DNA from: Flavobacteriales bacterium
Lineage (GTDB): Bacteria; Bacteroidota; Bacteroidia; Flavobacteriales; BACL11
Assembly (NCBI GenBank): GCA_002730985.1
Contig: PCBP01000039.1
Span: 1 to 19,567, forward strand
Length of the DNA stretch: 19,567 nucleotides
Direction of reading: 5' to 3'
The notes under the pieces are model-generated. The model was not told the origin of the DNA, did not search any database, and worked only from the letters and a program-made list of their open reading frames with translations. A program made the position numbers and the translations under genes. Within the stretch, counting starts at the first letter, position 1, and each line of letters begins with the position of its first letter. Shown here one piece after another: positions 1 to 6,980 of the stretch.

Positions 1-135
1 CAAGGCCTCATCCACTAACACACTACCAGTTGAGTCTCGTGCAATAGCTTGATAATTAATTCCTTGAGGGACACTTTGAGTAAAAGCAATAATGCTAAAG
101 AGCACACAAATTAAAGTTAGCAATCTTTTTTTCAT
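1..135 (-). CDS. Secreted protein of unknown function, N-terminal fragment cut by the window edge
   Basis: Only the first 45 codons are inside the window; the gene runs off the left edge. It begins MKKRLLTLIC, followed by a hydrophobic stretch ending in AFTQ, which is a convincing Sec signal peptide with likely cleavage near residue 20. The mature part begins SVPQGINYQAIARDSTGS. The motif PQGxNYQAxARD is a common start of secreted Bacteroidota proteins, many of them tail-fibre-like or collagen-like surface proteins or proteins with a T9SS tail, but it does not define a function. The ATG lies 2 nt after the stop of the RmlD-like gene, so it is probably co-transcribed with it. The start and signal peptide are well supported; the function is not determinable from this fragment. 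Confidence 0.8.
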   Translation of the reverse strand, partial: MKKRLLTLICVLFSIIAFTQSVPQGINYQAIARDSTGSVLVDEAL

Positions 136-137
136 TG

Positions 138-1043
138 TTAATCTATTGTTTTTAATTGCTCATCCATTATAGCTAAACACTCTTCAAATGAATGAGGCTT
201 ATATCCTAATTCATTTATGGATTTATCCAAAATGAATCCCGTTTTCGGAGGTCTTACTGCCTTTTGATTAAGTGTCGCCGTACTTATCTTATTTAAATTA
301 TCTGTTGAGTTTCCATAGTAATTAGCTACTCTTTCTACTATTTCATAAATACTCATAATATCTTTACCAGATGCATTAAAAACACCCAATGCTTTTTTCT
401 TGGCAGCTAATATACAGATATCTGCTAAATCCTCTGCCAGAGTTGGAGCCCGGAATTGATCATCAATAATATTTAAAGGGTCTCCCTGAGCCAAAGCATC
501 CTTAGCCCAAAGCACAATATTTCCTTTGCTTAGATTCTCACCTACCCCAAATACAATTATAGTTCTGAGAATAGTCCATTTTACACTATGTGCTTGTAAT
601 AAATTTTCAGATTTTAATTTAGATAATCCATAAAAAGAAAGCGGATTAGGGATATCTTGTTCAGTGTAGGGGCCATTCTCCCCATCAAAAATAAAATCTG
701 TTGAAATTTGAATTAAATGTGCATCTATTCTCTCACATGCATCCGCTAAATACCCAACCCCATCAACATTTAAAGAATTGCATTCCTGTTTCTTATCTTC
801 ACACAAATCAACATTAGTCATAGCTGCTGTATTAATAACTACATCAGGTAGTTGTTCTGCCATTGCTTTTTCTACCTCCTCTTTATTAGTAATGTCTAAT
901 GAAATATAAGTATAACCATCTTTGCTAGAAACTCTATTCTCCCCTTTAGAAGTTGCAATCAGTTGAATCGAATAATCTTCTCTTAATTTGTGCAAAAGCT
1001 TCTGTCCAAGCAATCCATTACTACCAGTTATTAGAATTCTCAT
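138..1043 (-). CDS. RmlD-like NAD(P)-dependent sugar-nucleotide reductase (extended SDR)
   Basis: This 301-aa protein looks like the dTDP-4-dehydrorhamnose reductase (RmlD/RfbD) branch of the extended short-chain dehydrogenases, which reduces dTDP-4-keto-L-rhamnose to dTDP-L-rhamnose with NAD(P)H in the cytoplasm. The N-terminus carries the Rossmann motif ITGSNGLLG (G7, G10, G13). The family signature STDFIFDGENGPYTE is at about 114-128, and the catalytic pair is Y138xxxK142 in YGLSK. Length is normal for RmlD (about 290-300 aa). The ATG overlaps the stop of the small PspC-like gene by one base (TAATG), so translation is probably coupled. No rmlA, rmlB or rmlC lies in the window, so the exact substrate is uncertain; other sugar-nucleotide reductases share these motifs. 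The family assignment is firm, the rhamnose role is inference. Confidence 0.85.
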   Translation of the reverse strand: MRILITGSNGLLGQKLLHKLREDYSIQLIATSKGENRVSSKDGYTYISLDITNKEEVEKAMAEQLPDVVINTAAMTNVDLCEDKKQECNSLNVDGVGYLADACERIDAHLIQISTDFIFDGENGPYTEQDIPNPLSFYGLSKLKSENLLQAHSVKWTILRTIIVFGVGENLSKGNIVLWAKDALAQGDPLNIIDDQFRAPTLAEDLADICILAAKKKALGVFNASGKDIMSIYEIVERVANYYGNSTDNLNKISTATLNQKAVRPPKTGFILDKSINELGYKPHSFEECLAIMDEQLKTID

Positions 1044-1207
1044 TAATATTGACTTGGCTTAATTAAATAAAGTATAAAGTAGATAATAACTGGGGAGCCA
1101 AATCCAAATATTGCAGCAGCAGCAAATAATATCCTTAAACCGCCAACATCCAAACCAAACTTATCAGCAAGCCATACGCAGACTCCAAGAATTTTTCTTT
1201 CATTCAT
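1043..1207 (-). CDS. Small PspC-domain membrane protein (54 aa)
   Basis: This short gene is easily overlooked. It encodes 54 residues beginning MNERKILGVCVWLADKFGLD and ending LIKPSQY. It is almost nothing but a PspC domain: the GVCxWLADKFGLD segment (residues 8-20), then RILFAAAAIFGFG and a C-terminal hydrophobic helix (about 38-50) ending in KP. The same layout is found in the 73-aa gene at 1423-1644: GVSSWWGNKLGV aligns with GVCVWLADKFGL, RLFFIYAAF with RILFAAAAI, and a final LIYLAMTFLLK with IYFILYLIK. The start overlaps the stop of the upstream small gene by 8 nt and the stop shares a base with the RmlD-like ATG. This coupling, the intact frame and the family match make it a real gene. 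PspC proteins are inner-membrane envelope-stress proteins in other phyla; the role here is inferred. Confidence 0.85.
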   Translation of the reverse strand: MNERKILGVCVWLADKFGLDVGGLRILFAAAAIFGFGSPVIIYFILYLIKPSQY

Positions 1208-1418
1208 TAGATTGAGAGTCAATTAATATATCAATTTTCTTAACAATAGTCTTCTCAAGATCCATAATAGAATTTTCAACTTTCAATATTTGATGTTCTA
1301 GCTCAATAATCTTACTTTGATTTTTCTTTGACTTTTGAATATCAATAATCAACCATGCAAAAGCCACAACTTCTATAATCAGTAATGCAATTGTCAATGT
1401 GATCTGTAAATTTTCCAT
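1200..1418 (-). CDS. Small single-pass membrane protein with coiled coil, PspB-like in shape
   Basis: The protein is 72 aa from the ATG at 1418. A GTG at 1439 would add seven residues but lies inside the upstream gene, and the ATG sits 4 nt after that gene's stop, so I choose the ATG. One N-terminal membrane helix spans about residues 6-27, followed by a basic patch (KSKKNQSK). A regular heptad coiled coil follows, with hydrophobics at 37, 40, 44, 47, 51, 54, 58 and 65. This size and topology (about 74 aa, N-terminal helix, cytoplasmic coiled coil) match PspB of the phage-shock system, and the gene lies between two PspC-domain genes. I see no clear PspB sequence motif, so homology is not shown; it could be an unrelated small membrane protein. 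It overlaps the next gene by 8 nt. Confidence 0.75.
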   Translation of the reverse strand: MENLQITLTIALLIIEVVAFAWLIIDIQKSKKNQSKIIELEHQILKVENSIMDLEKTIVKKIDILIDSQSNE

Positions 1419-1422
1419 AGGA

Positions 1423-1644
1423 TTATAAATCAAAAACACTCTTTCTTTTTTTATATTTAAAATGACGCCTCACCTTTAACAAAAAAGTCATAGCCAAATA
1501 TATTAAAATAGCAAGTGCATTAGTAAAAGCCGCATAAATAAAGAATAAACGAATAAATGACGCTCTAACACCTAGTTTATTTCCCCACCAAGAGCTAACA
1601 CCAAATACTTGTTTATCAAAAATACTTCTAAAAAAATTTATCAT
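1423..1644 (-). CDS. PspC-domain membrane protein (73 aa)
   Basis: This is a 73-aa protein with a PspC domain over about residues 14-57. It has GVSSWWGNKLGVRASFIR, then a hydrophobic stretch and a second helix (LAILIYLAMTFLLK). A strongly basic tail follows (VRRHFKYKKRK, about 58-68), which by the positive-inside rule should be cytoplasmic. PspC-family proteins sit in the inner membrane, and in Proteobacteria they cooperate with PspB in the phage-shock envelope-stress response. The gene is first in a tight cluster followed by the coiled-coil protein, a second PspC protein and the RmlD-like gene. No PspA or PspF gene is in the window, so the link to a stress response is inference. The ATG is at 1644, with a possible promoter element about 25 nt upstream. 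Confidence 0.85.
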   Translation of the reverse strand: MINFFRSIFDKQVFGVSSWWGNKLGVRASFIRLFFIYAAFTNALAILIYLAMTFLLKVRRHFKYKKRKSVFDL

Positions 1645-1669
1645 TTAGCACTCTATTTATTAGATGCTG

Positions 1670-1677
1670 CAAATTAA
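1670..1677 (-). promoter_or_regulatory. Possible -7 element for the PspC-like cluster
   Basis: The minus strand reads TTAATTTGCAG here, which matches the Bacteroidota -7 consensus TAnnTTTG at all defined positions but the second. It ends about 25 nt before the ATG at 1644. I see no convincing -33 TTG at the right spacing, so this is a weak call. Confidence 0.35.
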
Positions 1678-1697
1678 GCATTTTTTAAAGACCCCTT

Positions 1698-1736
1698 GGT
1701 GTATTGGTAGGCAATTAATAACTTTAAGAATACACC
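1698..1736 (-). repeat. Inverted repeat downstream of pyrF
   Basis: An 8-bp perfect inverted repeat (GGTGTATT at 1698-1705, AATACACC at 1729-1736) flanks a 23-nt loop in the 122-nt gap between pyrF and the PspC-like cluster. There is no T-tract after it on the minus strand, so it is not a canonical intrinsic terminator. It may be a 3' structure of the pyrF mRNA, or chance. Confidence 0.35.
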
Positions 1737-1766
1737 TATAAATAATGTTTTATCACCTCCAATATG

Positions 1767-2585
1767 CTAAATCCCTGCTGATGATAAAATAAGAGCCATC
1801 TCTTGCTGTATTTTTCTCGATTCTAGTTCTGCTTTTTCTGCAAAGTCTACTCCACTACCCGCATAGATAATTGATCTTGAAGAATTAACTAAAATTCCAC
1901 AGTCAGAATTCATGCCATACTTTGCTACATCTTGAAGACTACCGCCTTGAGCTCCAACACCAGGCACCAGTAGGAAATGGCTAGAAATAATTTTTCGGAT
2001 TTCTAATAATTGCTCAGCCCTTGTAGCTCCAACAACATACATAATATTCTCATCATCCCCCCATTCTTTTGAGGTCTCTAAAACTTGTTTGAAAAGTGCC
2101 TTTCCACTGTGATCTTCAATATTCTGAAAATCTAGACCGCTACTATTAGACGTAAGAGCTAAAATAACCACCCACTTATTTTTAAAATCTAAGAATGGCG
2201 TAACAGAATCTGCTCCCATATATGGAGACACAGTAACAGCATCAAAATTCATCTGCCTAAAAAAAGCACGGCCATACATGCTAGTAGTATTTCCGATGTC
2301 ACCTCTTTTAGCATCAGCAATGGTGAAGATATTATCTGGAATATATTCTAATGTTCTTTGTAAACTTTGCCAACCTCTAGCTCCCATAGATTCATAAAAA
2401 GCAATATTAGGTTTATATGCTACACACAGATCTTTAGTGGCATCTATAATCTTTCTATTGAACTCAAAGATTGGATCTTCTGATTCTAATAAATGCCTAG
2501 GTATTTTATTAATATCAGTATCTAAACCAATACATAAAAAAGATTTTTTTTTCTTAATCTGGGATATAATATCCTGTCTATTCAT
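1767..2585 (-). CDS. pyrF: Orotidine 5'-phosphate decarboxylase
   Basis: PyrF converts OMP to UMP and CO2, the last step of de novo pyrimidine synthesis, in the cytoplasm. The 272-aa protein carries the hallmark catalytic motif [10 protein letters not shown] at residues 91-100 (Asp91, Lys93 and Asp96 being the catalytic residues). It also has an early IGLDTD segment (19-24) and a late VPGVGAQGG phosphate-binding segment. Its length fits the longer type 2 PyrF subfamily rather than the roughly 230-aa enterobacterial form. Its ATG overlaps the 3' end of prfA by 8 nt, so translation is likely coupled. Downstream there is a stop TAG, then a strikingly SD-like GGAGGTGAT and an inverted repeat. Identification is firm. 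Confidence 0.95.
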   Translation of the reverse strand: MNRQDIISQIKKKKSFLCIGLDTDINKIPRHLLESEDPIFEFNRKIIDATKDLCVAYKPNIAFYESMGARGWQSLQRTLEYIPDNIFTIADAKRGDIGNTTSMYGRAFFRQMNFDAVTVSPYMGADSVTPFLDFKNKWVVILALTSNSSGLDFQNIEDHSGKALFKQVLETSKEWGDDENIMYVVGATRAEQLLEIRKIISSHFLLVPGVGAQGGSLQDVAKYGMNSDCGILVNSSRSIIYAGSGVDFAEKAELESRKIQQEMALILSSAGI

Positions 2586-3654
2586 TTACTGTCCCCTCTT
2601 TTAATTTCTCGGCATTTTCGGCCATCTGCAACTCATCAATAAATTCTTGAATATCACCACCCATTGTTGCTGGCAAATTGTATTTGGTGAGTCCTATTCT
2701 ATGCTCCGTTACTCTTCCTTGCGGATAATTATATGTTCTAATCTTTGCAGATCTATCCCCAGAAGAAACCATAGTTTTTCTGTGTTTTGCATCTTCCTCC
2801 AACTTCTTTTGCAATTCTATCTCATAAATACGAGAACGTAATACTTTTAATGCCTTATCATAATTCTTATGCTGTGATTTTTGATCTTGACATTGAGCTA
2901 CTACACCAGTTGGGATATGAGTTAATCTTACAGCTGAATAAGTGGTATTAACAGACTGTCCTCCAGGACCTGAAGAGCAATAAGTATCTTTCCTAATATC
3001 GGAAGGAACTAACTCTATATCAAACTCTTCAGCCTCAGGCAAAACAATTACAGTTGCTGCTGATGTATGCACTCTACCCTGAGTTTCAGTTTGTGGCACT
3101 CTTTGCACCCTATGCACACCTGATTCGAACTTCAACTGACCGTAAACATCATCACCAACTAGATTAAAAATAATCTCTTTATAACCACCTGAAGTTCCAT
3201 CTGCAACATCGACCAATTCCGTTCTCCAACCTTTTGATTGAGCAAAAGCAGTATACATTCTATATAAATCTCCAGCAAAAATAGATGCCTCATCACCACC
3301 AGTACCTGCCCTAATTTCCATTACAGCATTTTTAGTATCAGCAGGGTCCTTAGGGATCAAGAGAACCTTAATTTTCTCATCCATTTCATCCTTCTTTGGT
3401 AAATTCTCCTCTAGCTCTATCTTTGCCATCTCTTTCATTTCCAGATCATCAGTAGTGGATATAATTTCCCTTGCATCAGCAATATTTCCCACTAAGTCTC
3501 TATACTGTTTATACGCCTTAACAATAGGCTCTAAATCCTTATATTCCTTACTCAACTGAATAAAAATCTTCATATCATTCATAGCATCAGAAGATGAGAT
3601 TATTTTTTCAACCTCTAAATACCTATCATTAATTGCGGTTAATTTATCTAACAT
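2578..3654 (-). CDS. prfA: Peptide chain release factor 1
   Basis: RF1 reads UAA and UAG stop codons in the ribosomal A site and triggers release of the finished peptide. The 358-aa protein has the typical layout: N-terminal helical domain to about 100, then the PCRF domain with [11 protein letters not shown] at 113-123. The stop-codon-reading PxT tripeptide is P187-Q-T189 in [14 protein letters not shown], and the catalytic GGQ is at 231-233 in [10 protein letters not shown]. The PxT motif identifies RF1 rather than RF2, which has SPF. No programmed frameshift site is seen or expected. It starts one base after the purM stop and overlaps pyrF by 8 nt, making a three-gene unit. Stops in this window include TAA, TAG and TGA. 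Confidence 0.97.
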   Translation of the reverse strand: MLDKLTAINDRYLEVEKIISSSDAMNDMKIFIQLSKEYKDLEPIVKAYKQYRDLVGNIADAREIISTTDDLEMKEMAKIELEENLPKKDEMDEKIKVLLIPKDPADTKNAVMEIRAGTGGDEASIFAGDLYRMYTAFAQSKGWRTELVDVADGTSGGYKEIIFNLVGDDVYGQLKFESGVHRVQRVPQTETQGRVHTSAATVIVLPEAEEFDIELVPSDIRKDTYCSSGPGGQSVNTTYSAVRLTHIPTGVVAQCQDQKSQHKNYDKALKVLRSRIYEIELQKKLEEDAKHRKTMVSSGDRSAKIRTYNYPQGRVTEHRIGLTKYNLPATMGGDIQEFIDELQMAENAEKLKEGTVNE

Positions 3655-3655
3655 A

Positions 3656-4819
3656 CTAATAAATGAAAGTTCCTAATTCGGATTTTATAGTTAATCTTCT
3701 ATTTTTAGAATGTTCAACTCTGCCAATAATCTTAGCATCAACATTAAATGACTCTGAGATATCAATTATGTCCTGTGCGAGCTCTCCAGGCACATATAAT
3801 TCCATCCTATGACCCATATTAAAAACCTTATACATTTCTTTCCATTCAGTACCAGACTCTACTTGAATTAATCTAAATAATGGAGGGACCTCAAACATAT
3901 TATCTTTAATTACATGCAAATTATCTATAAAATGTAGAACTTTAGTTTGTGCACCACCACTACAATGGATCATGCCATTAATTCGACACCTATACTTATC
4001 TAAAATTACTTTAATAATTGGGGCATAAGTTCTAGTTGGTGAAAGCACTAATTTACCTGCATCTAAAAATGAACCTTCCACAGGATCCGTTAATTTTTTA
4101 GAGCCAGAATAAACTAAATCTTCAGGAATAGATGGGTCAAAACTTTCAGGATACTTTGATGCTAATACTTTAGAAAATACATCATGCCTTGCTGAGGTCA
4201 GCCCATTGCTTCCCATTCCTCCATTATACTCAGATTCATAAGTTGACTTTCCAGATGATGATAAACCTACAATTACATTCCCTGCTTCAATATTATTGTC
4301 AATTATATCATCTCTTCTTATTCTAGCAACAACTGTTGAATCAACAATTATTGTACGCACTAAATCTCCAACATCAGCCGTCTCCCCACCAGTAGAGATG
4401 ATATTTACACCTAATTTCTTGTATTCGGCTATCAACTCCTCTGTTCCATTAATAATTTCAGAAAGCACACCCCCATCTATTAATGACTTATTACGTCCAA
4501 TAGTAGAAGAAAGCATGATATTATCAGTTACACCTACACATAACAAATCATCAATATTCATGATAAGAGCATCCTGAGCGATACCTTTCCAAACCTTGAT
4601 ATCACCTGTTTCTTTCCAATACATATAAGCTAATGATGACTTTGTTCCAGCACCATCAGCATGCATAACTAAGCAATAATCTTTATGATCTGTTAAATAG
4701 TCAGGAATAATTTTACAGAATGCTTTAGGGAATAGACCCTTATCCACATTCTTAATAGCATTATGTACATCCTCTTTATCTGCTGAAACCCCTCTCTGAT
4801 TATATCTATTCTCTTTCAC
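3656..4819 (-). CDS. purM: Phosphoribosylformylglycinamidine cyclo-ligase (AIR synthase), Bacteroidota type
   Basis: PurM uses ATP to close FGAM into aminoimidazole ribonucleotide, step 5 of purine synthesis. The 387-aa protein shows the AIR-synthase fold signatures: DGAGTK at 55-60, MNIDDLL at 87-93, GGETAD at 144-149 and [12 protein letters not shown] at 201-212. It is longer and more divergent than the roughly 345-aa enterobacterial PurM, which fits the version seen in Bacteroidota. The start codon is GTG at 4819; the following residues ([20 protein letters not shown]) look like the usual family N-terminus, and no better start lies nearby. It is first in the purM-prfA-pyrF unit. A hairpin followed by nine Ts ends only 8 nt before the GTG, so either transcription reads through from upstream or the hairpin has a regulatory role. 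Confidence 0.92.
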   Translation of the reverse strand: MKENRYNQRGVSADKEDVHNAIKNVDKGLFPKAFCKIIPDYLTDHKDYCLVMHADGAGTKSSLAYMYWKETGDIKVWKGIAQDALIMNIDDLLCVGVTDNIMLSSTIGRNKSLIDGGVLSEIINGTEELIAEYKKLGVNIISTGGETADVGDLVRTIIVDSTVVARIRRDDIIDNNIEAGNVIVGLSSSGKSTYESEYNGGMGSNGLTSARHDVFSKVLASKYPESFDPSIPEDLVYSGSKKLTDPVEGSFLDAGKLVLSPTRTYAPIIKVILDKYRCRINGMIHCSGGAQTKVLHFIDNLHVIKDNMFEVPPLFRLIQVESGTEWKEMYKVFNMGHRMELYVPGELAQDIIDISESFNVDAKIIGRVEHSKNRRLTIKSELGTFIY

Positions 4820-4827
4820 TTTTTGAT

Positions 4828-4858
4828 AAAAAAAAACATCCTAAATAACTAGAATGCT
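4828..4858 (-). terminator. Intrinsic-terminator-like hairpin between the PorE-like gene and purM
   Basis: On the minus strand CATTCTA pairs with TAGGATG (one G-U wobble), can be extended by two weaker pairs, has a 6-nt loop, and is followed directly by nine Ts. It lies 21-52 nt after the stop of the PorE-like gene and ends 8 nt before the purM GTG. The shape fits a rho-independent terminator; because no promoter fits between it and purM, attenuation or partial read-through is also possible. Confidence 0.6.
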
Positions 4859-4879
4859 TTCTTAGTATTTATAGGTTAT

Positions 4880-6883
4880 CTACTTATCCTCATTACCAGG
4901 ATTTGCAACGTAATCTTCTCTTATTACCTTAAAAGATGTTCTTCTGTTGTACTGATGGGCAGTCTCCTTATTCTTTCTAAATATTATTTTCTTAATATAT
5001 GACTTGGTTAAAACATCACCAACTTTAAATCTCCCATTTTCTTGCTCAATAACAAATGGTTCGTTTTCACCCATCCCTTTCGATATTAATCTGTCTGCCT
5101 CAACACCTTTACTAACTAAATATAAAATACAAGCATCCGCTCTTTGTTGAGATAATCTGTTATTCTGAGCATCTGATCCAATAAAATCAGTATGAGACTT
5201 CAACTCAATTACTACATTAGGATTGTCTAATAAACCTTCAGCCAATCTATCTAAATCTATAAGAGATTCTGGTCTTAAATCAAATTTATTAAAATCATAC
5301 TTAATTAAAGGTAAAATGATCTCTTTCTTAATTGGATCAACATGTAAGTCAACAATAAAATCTTTACTTAATTCAATTCCTTCAGTAGTTTCTCTTTCAA
5401 TCTTAGTTAAATAACCGGTCTTATTTGCAATAATCTCATACGACACTAATGGTTCTAGTTTAAATGAATATTTACCTGTATTATCAGTTAAAACCTCATT
5501 AGCAGTACCATTACTCCCAATTAACTGAACCTTTACACCTGTCATAATAGCTCCAGTTTTTGAGTCTGTTACAATCCCTTGAACAGATAAATTAAGAGCT
5601 GGTAATTCAAATTGATAGATATCATCACCTCCTCTGCCTCCAGATCTATTTGAAGTAAAGTATCCTCTTTCTCCATTTTTTTCAACAATCATTCCAAAAT
5701 CATCTCCAGTAGAATTGACAGGAACTTTTAAATTTACAGGAAGGGTGTATGCTCCATATTCATCCTTAGAAGTTTTATAAATATCAAACCCTCCCATTCC
5801 AACATGTCCATTAGAAGCAAAATATATTACACCATCATGAGCTAAGAAAGGAAACATCTCATCACCAGGAGTGTTCACTAGCGGACCTAAATTTATAGGA
5901 TCGCTCCATCTATTTCTTTTTTCTTTCACTGAAATCCATAGATCCTTGCCTCCATAACCACCAGACAAATCAGATGAGAAAATTAATATACTTTCATCTT
6001 CGCTTAAAGCTGGATGCCCTATAGTAGTATTACTATCAACCTTAACCTGCAATAGCTGGGTCGCTCCCCAGGACCTTCCTTTTCTTTCTGAGACATATAT
6101 ACCACATCCAAGGTCTTTCTTCTTTTCAACTTTACACTGAGTTAAGTACATTGTTGTACCTCTCTTATTAACATAAACCGACCCCTCATTACCTTCTGTA
6201 TTAATTGGTTCGGTCATCACAACTGGCCTACTCCACACTCCCTTCTTATTTAACTTTGTAAACCAGACATCTGAAAAGGTCTCACCTGTTCGAGCATCTA
6301 TTTTATTAGTTAAACCTCCTTCTCTTGTAGATGTAAAATAAAGTTCCGAATAATCTTCATTACCAAAAGCAGGAGAGAAGTCACTAAATCTAGAATTAAC
6401 AACAGACATTATCTCCACTTGATATCTTGTTGGTACATCTTTCCACTTTAAAGCAAAATTACAAGATTTCATTCCCATCTCTCCCCTAACATCAGTTGGA
6501 TTAAGCTCCACGTATTTAGTATACTGAGCAACTGCCTCATCAAAATCACCCGACATTCTTAACACATCAGCATATCTTAAATAAACAACAACATCTGGAT
6601 ATTTTGCTTTAATTGATCTTTTGTAATAATTTGCAGCTTGCTTAATTTTACCTAACATTCTATAGCACTCTGCTTGCTTAAAAATAATCTCAACTTTTAC
6701 AGCCCTATTTTTAGTTTTTTTATACGCTTTTTTATAAAATTTTATGGCATCCGAATATTTCTCTAAGGTAAAAGCCTGATCAGCTTTTTTCATCTGCCTG
6801 CTTTTCTTTTGAGCATAGACTTCAGATTGAGAAGTCATAAATAAGAAAATAACAACGGCTATTAAACGAAATATTTTTTTCAT
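4880..6883 (-). CDS. PorE-like envelope protein: TPR, PD40 propeller, CRD and OmpA-type peptidoglycan-binding domains
   Basis: From the ATG at 6883 the protein has 667 aa and a clear signal peptide (MKKIFRLIAV to about A24). An upstream in-frame ATG at 6919 would bury the signal peptide and lies above a likely promoter element, so I reject it. The domains in order are TPR-like helices (about 30-150), WD40-like/PD40 beta-propeller blades (about 160-425, with SPAFGNEDYSELYFTSTREGG, HPALSEDESILIFSSD and FASNGHVGMGGFDIY), a carboxypeptidase-regulatory-like beta-sandwich (about 432-515), and an OmpA C-terminal domain (about 522-656). The last has SHTDFIGSDAQNNRLSQQRA, with D566 and R581 as expected peptidoglycan-binding residues. 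This exact order matches PorE, the T9SS component thought to anchor the system to peptidoglycan. Paralogues with the same order exist in Bacteroidota, so PorE is likely but not proven. Confidence 0.85.
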   Translation of the reverse strand: MKKIFRLIAVVIFLFMTSQSEVYAQKKSRQMKKADQAFTLEKYSDAIKFYKKAYKKTKNRAVKVEIIFKQAECYRMLGKIKQAANYYKRSIKAKYPDVVVYLRYADVLRMSGDFDEAVAQYTKYVELNPTDVRGEMGMKSCNFALKWKDVPTRYQVEIMSVVNSRFSDFSPAFGNEDYSELYFTSTREGGLTNKIDARTGETFSDVWFTKLNKKGVWSRPVVMTEPINTEGNEGSVYVNKRGTTMYLTQCKVEKKKDLGCGIYVSERKGRSWGATQLLQVKVDSNTTIGHPALSEDESILIFSSDLSGGYGGKDLWISVKEKRNRWSDPINLGPLVNTPGDEMFPFLAHDGVIYFASNGHVGMGGFDIYKTSKDEYGAYTLPVNLKVPVNSTGDDFGMIVEKNGERGYFTSNRSGGRGGDDIYQFELPALNLSVQGIVTDSKTGAIMTGVKVQLIGSNGTANEVLTDNTGKYSFKLEPLVSYEIIANKTGYLTKIERETTEGIELSKDFIVDLHVDPIKKEIILPLIKYDFNKFDLRPESLIDLDRLAEGLLDNPNVVIELKSHTDFIGSDAQNNRLSQQRADACILYLVSKGVEADRLISKGMGENEPFVIEQENGRFKVGDVLTKSYIKKIIFRKNKETAHQYNRRTSFKVIREDYVANPGNEDK

Positions 6884-6906
6884 TTTAAGATTTTTATTAA
6901 TTATGG

Positions 6907-6914
6907 CGAAAATA
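6907..6914 (-). promoter_or_regulatory. Possible -7 element for the PorE-like gene
   Basis: The minus strand reads TATTTTCG, one base from TAnnTTTG, ending 23 nt before the ATG at 6883. It lies between the two candidate start codons and so favours the downstream one. No good -33 element is visible. Confidence 0.4.
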
Positions 6915-6939
6915 GACAATAATTTATAAACTTAATGAA

Positions 6940-6974
6940 AACACAAAAATAGAATTATAACAAAATGATTGTTA
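6940..6974 (-). terminator. Weak hairpin downstream of glnA
   Basis: TAACAA (minus strand 6974-6969) can pair with TTGTTA (6963-6958) around a 5-nt loop just after the glnA stop, followed by a T-rich but interrupted tail. The stem is short and AT-only except for one G-C pair, so termination would be weak. Confidence 0.3.
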
Positions 6975-6980
6975 ACATGA

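Noticed and set aside
1698..1736. Inverted repeat considered as a tRNA, riboswitch or attachment site
   Set aside because: Only one 8-bp stem with a long loop; no cloverleaf, no conserved aptamer core, no integrase nearby.
4296..4577. Open frame of 93 codons on the plus strand
   Set aside because: It lies wholly inside purM in another frame, has no family resemblance, and purM motifs are intact.
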